From positions 87,883-151,882 of the forward strand of contig NW_022985472.1 in NCBI RefSeq assembly GCF_010093595.1: a stretch of DNA of 64,000 bases, read 5' to 3'. Below, piece after piece: positions 22,312 through 34,500 of this stretch. Position 1 is the stretch's first letter, and every line of letters begins with the position of its first letter. The position numbers and the translations under genes were made by a program. Source of the DNA: Mytilinidion resinicola. Its lineage: Eukaryota > Ascomycota > Dothideomycetes > Mytilinidiales > Mytilinidiaceae. The notes below the pieces were generated by a model, which was not told the origin of the DNA, ran no database searches, and saw nothing but the letters and a program-made list of their open reading frames with translations.

Positions 22312-25300
22312 CCTAGTCTAGTTAGTCTACTCTTTCTCTCTGTTATTTAGCTATACGCACTGTTAAATCGATATATAAGGAATTAGATCTTATCGCCTTA
22401 TATATTTAGGAAGTCCATCTCTATAATACCGCGCTTAGTAATCTGAAAATAAGAATATTAAAATTATTAGGACAGATTAAGGTGTATTATGCGCTTAAAA
22501 CTACTGTAATACAATTATAGGAAAATAGTACCTTTATAAACTCCTAAAAAATAGAAAAGCTTCTTAATATTCTCTATAAAGTCGACTGCATAAGTGCTAA
22601 AAATAAACGGTGGGAGATATTGCGCTCCTTAAACTGCGAAATACTTCTATTTATTAGGTTATCTTATACTTCTTATACTATCGGCAAATTGCACCGAAAT
22701 ATATTTAACTACTTTATTAAAAATATCCTTAAGTACCTGTAAACAAATCCACCCCCTCTAGGTTAGATATTTTGCCAGGAGTTTAAGGTCACGATAGCAA
22801 AGGCAGGCATTTCTTAATTTAAGAGAAGTATATATCAGCATCCCCGTTGGAGGCCAATCTAGCTTACCCGCAATAAGATTATTAAGAACTAGAGTATAGT
22901 ACGGCTACTTTAAATACCGAAGGCCCTTATAAGCGCCCCCGCACAGGTTTATTAAGGATTTAGAATTACTTTTCAGCGTTTAATATTCTTTAACTATAGA
23001 ACAGCGTAGTAACGAAAATACTCTATAAGATATAACCTAAGGAGCTATTCTCGGCTATAGATATTCTCTATTATTAATAACTAGATAGGAGGAAAATAGG
23101 GGTATAATAAAGCTTATAGGTAGGTAGATCGTAAAGTTGTATAAATTAAAATAATAATGCTGGAACTAATATGCGAAAGGTGCGGAGACAGATATAAGCT
23201 TGCTTGCTGAAAAACATTATATATATTCTGTAGAAGGTAGGTGCCCCTACTTTAATTATAGATGCAACTTTATAACTAATTCTTAATAGAGCAAAATTTA
23301 TCCTGGAGCGATTATGCTAGTCTATTAAGCACTTATCTACTAAACTCTAAGCTATCTTTAAGCTCCTTAGGTAGGCGTAAGTAGGGTAGATTTTATTATA
23401 TATAAGGCGCTGCTAATAATATTTAATTTAGAAATTTAATATATATTCTTAAGAGGACCTAAAAACCTTATAGGCGATATAGGAAGCCCTATTTATAATG
23501 CAATCCAGACAAGCAATTAATGGAAAATAGAAGATAGTGTAAAAGATACGGAAATAATATATATATCCGCGGTAGTTGCTAAGGGCCAGAGCGAAGATAT
23601 CTCTATTACTTTCTGGGCCGGTTGTAGAGAGGGACTTAAAGTAATTAACGCTTTTAGAATGCAGCCTACTTAGCAAGCTTTACCCAGCTATTAATTACTT
23701 TAACCTTATACTTAGCGGGAATATTATAGTCTATATACTCTGTAATATTTCTTTTTTTTTAGTATAGTTCGGTGCCTTTTGCTGCTTTAGGATTATAGAC
23801 CGTGACTAAGGTACCTTCGCTGCATTCTATTCTTCTCTCGTAATCTACCGCATTAAATATTCGACCGCGGAAATATTTATAGTCTTCCTAAATGTAAATT
23901 CCAATTAGCTTTAAATAAGTTTAAGAATTTAAATAATATTAACACACCTTCCTAAGCATGCTAAATTACTGGTAATGTTTCGCGTAGGTAAGAAAAGATC
24001 TATCCTATATTATTAGCATTCCTCTACAGGTCCTAAAATAGATCCTTATAAGGTATTTGCCCGTAGGACTAGTTTAGAACGCAAGCTCTATACTAAAATA
24101 GTTAGATAACGCCCGGCGGATGAAATAGAAGGTATTATATTTAAATTCCTAACTAGAAACTAATAGGGAGTCTTAAGCTCACCCTGTAAAATATTTAGAT
24201 CCGCTAAAGTATAAGGCTTAGAAAAAGAAAGGTAGTGTATAATCCTAGTAGAGAGCTGGCGTAATAGCTAGATACTAAGGGCGGTTTTCTAGTAATAATA
24301 CTTAGTAATTATAAAGGTTGTATATAATTTATAGAGCTAAGAAGGTCCCAGATTATAGAAATATACTAATTTTTAGGATTAGGGTAAGGTTCGACAGAGG
24401 GGTGGTTCGATTAAATAACAACTTAATTTAGATATGCGCTAGATATAAGGCCTGCTACTTTTAGTACTATATTAGCGGCTAAACCGGCTAAATATAATAT
24501 ACTGCGGATGAAACAGCTTATTTTACTACTAACTTCTAACTATAACTTAATATTAATAGGCTTAAGGTTCTAGAGTGCCTAAAGCCGAGGTTAAGAGTTA
24601 GTAGAAGCCTTTTAGATACTAAGTCGGCTGGGGAGGAAAGCTATAATTCGCGCAAAGATCTGTTAGCGCGTTAGTAGCTAAGAATAGAATAGAACAGTTA
24701 ATATCTACCTTAATATCTTCTAAGAATATAGCCTCTAAATGGGTGCGCCTAAAGAAAACAAAATAAGAAGTATAAAAAAGGTGGATTATAAGTTTATTTA
24801 CAGAGCTACTTTAATAAACTGCGCTATAGGAAATTAGTAAAGTAGAGTTTATAGGCGTAAGGGATATAGATGTGTTGCTAAGTTAATAAAATTATATAGC
24901 TTACTCTCCGGCGTTAGTGCCCGACGGCTGCAGCCGGTTTTGCTTAAGCTTATCCTACCAGCATCTTTTTAGTATTACGTGCGTAATAAGCCGACCTGTT
25001 AAACAGCGGAATAGGAAAGGCGTCCGCTATAACGCGTATTCTAGCTAGTCTATAGGATTAGAATTACTGGCTATATATAGCTCCTTTTTACTATATATAA
25101 ATAAATAATTACCTTAAAGGACTGTATAGTCGTGGCCTATTTTTATTTATAAAGGGTAATCCGATCGCTATATTATAATATAGCAAGCTAAAACTTAATC
25201 CTAAGGGTGGAAAGTTCTATAATAGATAATATAAGAGATAGGGTTTGCAGACATTTATACTCTAGAAAAAACACGTACTTTGCTAATATTAGGAAGAGCA

Positions 25301-27295
25301 CCAGCGCGTCACGTATACAGGAAATCCGTAAAAACCCGTTTGCTCTAGTTACTCTATTCTAACTAGTCTAAACCAGAACCTAGATAAGTAGTATATTCCT
25401 TTTAAAGCGTACGCTGCGCACGTCTACTAATATACTTCCGACTACCTTTTATAGCTATAATACTATATTTCTAGAAGCTGTATTTACTGTTTAGATAATC
25501 GTATTTCCGGTAAGTACCACCCCTGCACTGGTATCGGTGCCCGACTAGGCTAATTTTCGCAGCAGTATTTCCGTTGCCCCTCTATTAGCGCCATCTAGCG
25601 GGGCAACAGAATATTAGGGCGCCCGCAATATTATGCATTCTAAAAGCGCATAACCCTAAACTTTATAACCTTAATTACCCGCATAACTATATTTCTTAAT
25701 AAATTAATAAAGCGTATAGCCTAACGTCCGACAGCCTGCCTAGCCTGCAGCTAGTTTTCGCCTGGCTTAGGCAAAGCGTTACGTGCGTAATAACTACCTT
25801 ACTCCCTAATTAAATGCTAAGAATTATATCCGAATTTGCGGGGTTGCGGCAGCCTCTATCTTATTTTATTCCATTTTATTTTATTTCTTTTCATATTATT
25901 TATTCTATTCTCCTACAACTCTTTAAAACCGTTTTTCGACTCTAGGGCTTTGCAAGACGGATTATGTTTTAGATATAACAAGCAAAATTGCCGCAGCTGC
26001 TGGCGTCCTATACTATTGCTATACAAAGGCGCAAGACTAATTAATTCTTAATAGAAAGATAAAGTTAGAAGCTAATTTTAATTCCCTATAGCGGGAGAAC
26101 TAAGCGTCCAGGTTCTAGCCCAGCATAGCGACGGCCCTTAAAATGCAGAAGTACGCTATTAGGGGAGCGCAGTGCTTAAGAAGGTAAGTGGCCCTCTTAG
26201 TTCTTCTTCCCTAGTAGCCCCTTTAATATTATTGCTAATCTATAGATGCTCTAGTCTACCCTTCCTATTATATAGTAGCAGGCTTAGTTAAAACTTTAGT
26301 TGGACTATATAGGCCCTAAAGAAGTATACTCTAGGATAAAAAGGGATATAATACTAGAGTTAGAACTGCGTTTTAAACTATACCGCTTTTAATATACAGC
26401 CACTACGCACGAATTTATATATCTACCCGGGCAGGGCCACTTAAATATTGCCTTCTGCAAGGCTAAGCTTTGCTTATATTAGCCTTTCCTCCCGCAAAAC
26501 CGGCATCCTAATTTGCGTGTTAGTGCGCTGCCTTTTTATTATATTTGCTAACCAGCATAACCGGTGCAAATATAGGTAAAGTATTAAGGTGCCAGCTTAT
26601 TTAATTCCTTAATTTAATATAGGACGAAGTAGATAAACTGTTGCTAGCCTTTAATATATAATTCCCTAAGTATTATTATACACCCGTCTAAAAACAAGTA
26701 CCTACTTACTTCTAATAGTATACCTCTGCTTAAAGGCCGCAGTCGCTATATAGGCCCTGGACGCTTAGCGCTGTATATTAAACGCTTACCACGCTCCTGC
26801 AGATTCTTAACCCGCTCCGAAATTTATAGAGACTTATATAATCAACCCTTATTTACCTTATATAGGGATTTAAGGCCCTGCTCCTATTTATCTCTTAGGT
26901 TCCTGCGGCTGCGCTCTTTTAGTAAGCCTAAAGCTGCATAATAAACAGCCCGGCTTTACCACCGGTTAAGTATGCACCTTTAAGCAGATTAAGCTCTGCG
27001 CTGGCTATTAATAAAGTTTGGAAGCCTGCAAGCGTAGGTGGTGGCGGTCGGGTAGGAAGTTAAATAGCCTTGCTTTATTCTACTTTACTGCAGACGTTAA
27101 CTCTTAGCCGCGCTTCGGGCCTACTACTCGACTAGGTAAGCAGTAATTAGCCTAGAGTTTACTAGTTATAATTAGAGAAGCGATAGGGCGTAGTATATAT
27201 AAAATAGTGTACTTAGTATTGCCTTATTTATCGCTATACAGCTGCAATTTTTACAGAGTATAGCCCTATAGCCTTAATATAGGTGTATTATAAAC
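22312..27295. other. Heavily RIPed DNA, no nameable gene
   Basis: Dead reading frames with TAG/TAA stops are traceable in places after the 27-base repeat (to ~23100) but not recognised. 23790-23870 is a faint third copy of the repeat at 6.3 and 15.5 kb. 26795-26855 is the RIPed copy of the ORF segment at 9.55 kb. Confidence 0.35.
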
Positions 27296-27556
27296 AGTAT
27301 CTTCTATACTTAGGTTGCAGTACTATAACCTAGGATTAACAACTTATATACTAGAAAGCTACTCTCCGAATATTAGCTATAGAGAACCTAGCTAAAATCT
27401 TAGCTATAGAAAACTAAGCTAAAGCCTTAGCTATGCAGGGCTTATCTAAACTTACTAGCGCGCTATCCTAGGGGTAGCCTTCTTCCTTCCCCTAGTATAT
27501 ATATAACTAGCTAAACGTCTATAGAAATTAGAGTTTATATTAATTTTAACCTAAGT
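27296..27556 (+). repeat. RIPed Ty1/copia LTR (solo or partial element)
   Basis: Closely matches the reverse complement of the copia LTR at 60515-60797. Shared landmarks are GGTTGCAGTACTATAACCTA, GAAAGCTACTCTCCGAA, the 27-base tandem motif with AGCT, CTTCCTTCCCCTAGTATATA (the likely TATA box) and ACTAGCTA. Differences are nearly all C-to-T or G-to-A. No copia coding sequence is evident next to it. Confidence 0.75.
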
Positions 27557-28136
27557 TCTATCTATATAAGAAGCTACTGCAGTATAAAGGTAAGGCGTAA
27601 TAAGTAGCTAATCCGGGTTATATATATATAAGAGGAGCTATAGGAGATTATCTATTATGCAGACAGGTATACTATATCTGCAAGAGCTATATATTCGAGC
27701 CTTTACATGCAGCACCCTTTCGCTAAACTCGCATATATTATATATTAGCGCAGGTAGATTGTTTTAAAACGCAATATTTAATACCCCTGTTCTAATATCG
27801 ATGCCCTTCGCTTAAAACGGCCGTATGCAGGAATATTCTTATCTATAGAGCAGCCCGGGGAATAACCTAAGCACTAAAATAATATGTATAATATCCTTCT
27901 ATACTCGCCTTACCTCTTTAACTATTAGAGTGTGCTTACTTTATTATCTATATATATTGTAAGCAATATTTACTGTAATCTGCCTTATACTATCTTACTT
28001 ATATATATCTAGATATTACTACTCTAATTTTTTAATATTATAAATATAAGTACTATAATAGGATTTACTATACACGTTCTAATATTCTATACAGTTTTTA
28101 GTAATTATATTAAATAAAAATATAAAAGCGCTTACC

Positions 28137-28448
28137 TTAGCTTTTACCAACTAGGCAACTATATAGTAACTTTTAAGTTCTAGATAAGCCGCTAAAGATA
28201 AAAGAACAGCCGCTTAGGATAAGAGGGCAGCCGTAAGGGCACAGAATAAGCAAAGGGCAGAGGCTAAAAGGGCAGAGGCTAAGAGAGCAGAGGCTAAGAA
28301 AGTTAAAGCTAAGAGGCTAGAAGGGGAGACTAGGTAGAGTGGAGGTATATTTAGGTTTTTAAAATATTTTAGCCTAGTCCTTTCTAGGCTAAAATAGTCT
28401 AGTCTAGTTGTTAACTTTAGCCGCGAATTTTTTACAGAAACGACGTGA
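28137..28448 (+). pseudogene. C-terminal tail of a RIP-killed protein with RAEAK repeats
   Basis: The frame reads alternating basic and acidic segments (AAVRAQNKQRAEAKRAEAKR and onward), interrupted only by TAG/TAA, and ends in TGA at 28446-28448. Charged helical tails of this kind occur at the C-terminus of many fungal DDE transposases, but I found no DDE core upstream, so this is only a suggestion. Confidence 0.4.
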
Positions 28449-31026
28449 ATACACCTCCTTATTCCTTAATTTTATTTTAATAAACTTAGCTGCTTTAGAG
28501 GTCTAAAACGCCAACACAGTCCGGTTAAATTTAGGGCTAGGATCTTTAAGGGGCGTGAATATACCCTAAATATATAATATATAGAGACTGTAGAGCCCGT
28601 TTAAATAGTCTAAGGTAAAAAAGTACTAGAAATTTCCAGATTCCCAGCCTTTGCGCATAATCTAAGAACGTAAATTACTGTCCTTTATAAATAAGCGCTC
28701 TTCTTTTTTAAAGGCCGCTATAAACTTAGTATATATACTTCTAAAAGCTTTAAGTTCCTTTCTAATAAGCCTATTTATTAATACCCTAGTTAACTAAAAT
28801 AGTGGATATTGCATTTCTATTAGCAGAGCACAGGCCTACTTAAGGTTAATAATCGCTGTAATATACTAGTTACTGTTAACGAAAATATTACTTTAATATA
28901 GGTTAGTAAGTATTAGAAAGAATAGTCTACTTTAGAAATTGCGATTAGTAAAATACCGATAAAGAGCTCGCATTATTATTAAAGCCAAAAGCTGCTGTTA
29001 GCCGTCCGCTGTATAGAGTATAGAATTTGGCATATACTAAATCCGGTTATTATAGCATATAAGGAAATCTAGTAAGTACGCGTTAGTAGTAGTATATATT
29101 AGGTTTCTTAGGATCTTTATTAGGATACTGTAGTTCTTTAACTGCTATAGGTTATATATTAGGGGCCGGTTAGTAAGGCTTAGGACGCTATAGTTATTAA
29201 TTATAAAGGATCTAATATACGGAAGTTATACCTAAGCTAATAAAAGTATAATTTAAAATAGGCTAGTAAAAAGGTTAGCTCTTTAGTTCTTATTATTATA
29301 CAGTAAGTCCTAAAATATAGAGAGCATCTTACCCTCTATAATATAGTCTATAATTAGATATCTAGCGTTTATAGAAACTGGTGATTATTAGCGGATATAT
29401 CGGGATAGAGTAGGATATCTAAATAGCTATAATACTGCGCGTTGAAAGGACTATACAATTTACGCAAAAAGGGACGCGTTTTCCGACACGATAAACTAAG
29501 CGGAGTTATATTAGCTTGTTCTATAGAAGAAGGCATATTACTAAGTAGATATATACTTTAACTATTAGGAAAGCCGAACCCTCTAAGATATAGTATAGGA
29601 ATATTAGGATAGTTACTCTTAATCTAGATATAGGTAGCAACTTTACAGCGGAGCTTTTCCTCTATATTACCGGGATATGTTAATTCTCCAACCTTATATA
29701 GCAGAGGGAATCTAATAAATACCTTCTTAACACTATTCCTGGCCGTGTCGCGGGGAGGGGAGTTAGGATATATATTGTTGAGATGGGCGTTATTAAAAGG
29801 GTCGCCGGGAGGGTTATTAGAAGAGAAGGTAGAATAGGAGTTATTATTAATATAGACAGGTATATAGGCATTAAAGGTGCTATAAACCTACTTTTAATAA
29901 TCTTTTGCAGTTTTACAGGTCTCTACAGGAACTTCTAGGTAAAATAAAATAAGTTTCTTAAAATCTTTATAATAGTCTAAAAGGTAGGAGAAAAAGTTAA
30001 GCTGTTTTTATAGGTATAATAGCTTATAAAGGATATTAGTTTCTTTATTAAGTGCTTTCTTTAGTATAATGCTCCCTTTTAAAAGGCGGAGTAAATAAGT
30101 TATTTTAAGGAATAATTAAAGGTTAGAGACGTAGTTATATTAGATAAATAAGCATGTTGCAAAATAAGCTCGGGCAGCTAAGGCCGGTATCTATATACCC
30201 CGATACAACGCCTATAGGTTAGAATTCTTTCCAAGGTTACCACGCTATAAAAGCACTCGCTACTAAGCTGTATTTTCCGCTCCGCCCTTTAATCCGAAAC
30301 TATTAATACGGCAACGCACACCTTACTTACTGCGCCTTCTACCGAATAGCTTATATAAAACTAACCTAGTAATTAGGTAAGTTGCTAAAATTAGGTATTC
30401 CGGCGCGGAATAACTGGTGGGCCTAGCGCGCTTAGCGGACCCTAACTTATCTAATATCTCTTGTTAAGGCCGTCGCAAACCTATTTTACTCCTTCCTAAC
30501 GCTTCTACTTTTATTAAACTAAATCTCCGCAGACTGCCTCTAAAAGCCTTAAAGGTATTATCTAAGTAAACCTAACTTCTATTCTCCTATTTTCCTTTTC
30601 TACCCGTATTCTTTTCCAACCTAACTAAAGGTATACTACTTGCAGAAATTAACCCTCTAAATAATCCGCGCTCGCGCAAGCAATAATAAGTAAATACATC
30701 TACCTATTGTATTACAGGCCCCACAGTTGCTATTAAAGATATTAAGCAGAATTATAGTAAGAAAGGCAGAGAATATAAGTAAAAGCGCCGGTACTAGAGG
30801 ATATTATAGACCTAAATACCACCCTACAGCCAGTTTATACTAGGCGTAAACCCGCTCCGGTCCACCTGCTCCTACTATACCTCTTCTAGCCCTATATAAG
30901 CAGCAATACTAGCATTAGCGCGTTTAATTATAAACTAGTTATTAATAGAAAAGATATAGATAGAATAGCTTTCTCTGTTACCAAATTATGCATCTAAATA
31001 TTACTATTATTTAGGGTAATATTACC

Positions 31027-31545
31027 GCGCGTAGGGAATAAAAGTATTATATAGAGAAGTTGGAATAAAAGGTTATATATAAGGTGGTTAGGCAGCAGGG
31101 CTGCAAGTGTAAAGAGTATTAGATAAGAATAGGGGTTGCAACGCAGTATTGCGAATAGCGCAAATAGAGTAGTACAGAGTATTAAGAATTTTTAAAGAAG
31201 TGCGTACTATATCCGTCCAGGCTTTCCTACTTAGTTTCTACCTGGATATTTAAAAACACGTTTCTATTATACAGAAGTAAGCTTTTGCCGTACCTTTACT
31301 ATTAACTATAGAATACTGTGCCAAAAACTTTAAAAACCTAGACTCTTAAAGTCTACAGCTTATGCTAGCGTTTGCAGGACGAGAAGTAGGCTTCTATAGC
31401 GGCCGTACCTAACTGCCGGTATCGCAACGCTAGCAACTTAGTATTGCGCTCGTAGGGAGAATTGCAAGGAAGTAGACTAGAGTATAGTAATATTTATTTA
31501 GGAAAATAAAGCGCGTTTATAAAAGATCGGTCTATATAGATAGCA
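31027..31545 (+). pseudogene. RIP-killed reading frame of unknown identity
   Basis: About 170 codons in one frame with stops limited to TAG and TAA. It contains VIYKVVRQQGCKCKEY, a segment with several Cys, and LRS-x-GELQGSRLEYSNIYLG. No known family recognised. The frame may extend in both directions. Confidence 0.4.
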
Positions 31546-34500
31546 GTATAATTAAGCTTAAAATAGTGCTGCCTCTGGCTTAGATATTTAAATATCTTTA
31601 GCTTCTCTCTATTATAAGCAAGCGCCTAATAAACCTAAGCAGTCGACTAAAACCAACTAGCAGCCGCAGCTAAGCCACTTTATCTGCCCGACTAGCTAAC
31701 TTTCCTAGTTATTCTACTACAGTTTCTAAGAACTTACCAGTCCCCTATTTTATAATATTATTAACTAAAAGTAGCTATTATTTAACTTCCTTAACTATAG
31801 GCGCACGGCACGTTTTAATAGGTACTATATAGAACTTACGGATAGTACCTTTAACAATAGTATAGTAAGCCTAAAGCTTATAATAAGGTTCTTGCGTATA
31901 GATAGAAAAGACGAGAGCCCTCTATAGAAGGATACCTTTAGATGCCCGTTTAACTAGATTATTAAGATTGCGCTGGATTTTAAGGGCGCAGGCGCCTGCA
32001 GTTGCGGCTTAGTTCTCTGTATTAAAAATATGTTTGCCGGTAGTATATAATTTGCCCTCTACTATTAAAAATAGAAATCGAATTTAAAGTAATTTTTAAG
32101 TTGGCTTATTGCAGAGTATAGGTTCTTCCTATTTCTATTGCTATATAGTCTTTTCTTAAAGGTTCTTAAGGAAAAAGCTTGCCTAATTAGGGTTAAAACT
32201 ATAGGTACAATATAATCCTTGCACTAATGCGTTGTAGGAAATGCTAATAGTAATATCCGGATAAGGCGTTTTAATATAAAAGTTATCTGTATCTGCCTCC
32301 GGCTGTAAACAGGGGAGTTAGGGTGGCGGTATAGCTTTATTTACCTTGCAGGACTTAGCTAACAGTCTTAAATAAGTATAATAACAAATATACCTCGCCT
32401 GTTATAAATATATTGTCTAAGTTATTAGAATATTATAGGGAAAGGTACTTAGCCTGCGGTTGCTTTCTTAGAATAACTTTTTAAGAGGAAGGATTAGAAG
32501 TGTTATAAGCGTTGTTAGGCTTATTCCCGGGTTCGTTCTCGGGTTTATTCTTGGGTTTATCTTTAGGCTTATCCAGGAAACTAAAGCCCTAGGTAGAACA
32601 ATTATAAGGCTTAAGGCTTAGTTGCTAATCTTTATATAGATATTATAAATTAGCGGGTTATAGAACTAAATAAATTGCCACTAATATTATAAGAGGAGAA
32701 TTATGCTATACCTGCTTTCCTTATATATATAATCTTATCTAGAGGAAATATAGTAGAAAGAGTCTTATAGAGAAGTTCCACGCAGTTATCTTTACCGGCT
32801 GCTCTAGGTAGAATATATGAAAAGTTGTGGCAGAATTGGCCGGCAAGATAGGCTACGGTTTTCTCCCTATTTTAGGGAATTTCACGTTCTACTACTAAGT
32901 TAATTTATTCTTAAATTTTACTTAAAGGCATATTCTTAACAAATATTCCTGCCCTTTTAAGATCTGTAAAGCGATGGTTTGCAGCGGTACAGGTTGTCTT
33001 CTAAAATATCTGCGTCGACGTTTCTTAGTTATTAATTGCTGTGCTTCGACTTAATAAAGAACGCCGCGACTAACTTTATAATACCCTACTAGAAGCCTAT
33101 ATCCGCTTTCTACTACTTCTTAAAAAAGTATTTAACCCTATATCTATACTTTTAGTGTATATTTTTAGTAAAGAGTTTAGCTAAGCCTTAACTAAATCCG
33201 ACTTGCTAAAGTTAGATAAATAATCTGCTTAGTTGTAAGAGGTAGGCTTAGTGTTTTAGGGTTGCTTTCGGAGGGGTTTCGTCGAATCTTTAGGTAGCGG
33301 TTGCTTCCGTTCTTGCACGGGTGCAAGTATGTTTAGAGGACACGTCCACAATTGTTCTCGGCATAATTATTCTCGGTACGCTTTGGCAAGGTTCCTGTAA
33401 AGCGGTTTTTACTTAGTAACACCTTAGTGTTTCCCTATTAATAGATTAGTAGCGCGTATTAGGTGTATTAGGATAAGATATACCCTAATCCTTTTATATA
33501 AACTGTTGCTATTTGTAATCGCGAGCTATATTAATAGAAGTGGAGGGGAGAGGAGATATATCTTATATAAACGTTGGGAGAGTTGCAGCAGGAAGGGTAT
33601 AACCTTGGCACTCCGATGCTAATATAGCTCGGATGTGTTTTTAGCTAATTAAAGCCCTTATTGCTACTCCGCCCCGGAACTAGTCTAAGGTTTTTATATA
33701 ACTTAGTCCTTGGTCTAAGAAAGCAGGATTAGATCCTAGCCTGCGACGACGATATAACCCCTTAGAAGTTACCCTAATTTAGATAAAGATATATCTGTCG
33801 AGCTTAGTAAATTAACTTTATTACTTCCTATTACCTTTTTAACTTATAGAAACCTAGGAAAAATTCTTTTTAACTTCCGTCTACGTCTATTACTGCGTAT
33901 TCTCGAGATAGTAGTGTTTATAGGCTTATCCTTTTATAGGAACTTATAGTCCGTATATCCGCCCAACCTTAACGCTACCTAGTGCCTGCGGTAAACAGTA
34001 GTCTAGGTGCAAGTTTACTACCCTCCCTTTCTATATCCAATTATAGGCTATCGGAGCTATTAATAAACCCGCGAGAGTATCTCCGTAAGTAGCTAGTACT
34101 AGAGCCTATAGACTCCGGGGATTAATCCGTAGGATTTAGCAGTGCTTGCATAGACCCGCATTATAAAGGAACCTGTTACCCTGTTAGTTTTCAGGAATAT
34201 TAATAGATAATAAATATAATATCTATCCCTTCGATTATAGATTCTCCTAGTAATAGTAAGCTGCGCCGCGTAGTCTAGTCTGCTAGGGTAAGGTGTGGAG
34301 TTATTAATACCTATAAGCTATTTAGGAAAATCTATACCGGACCGGTCTTTTTATACTATTTTATTACTACTTTAGAACCCTGCTATTAGGGTTTATATTA
34401 AGTCTACGCTATATAAGCTTTCCTACTTAATAATTTTAACACCTTCTGCTCCTGTAATATTATACCGTTGTATAAGGTCGGCTGTTCCGGCTTAGCTTTA

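Noticed and set aside
23449..23676. 75-codon minus-strand ORF
   Set aside because: Tyr/Ile-rich product typical of TpA-saturated DNA; no motif.
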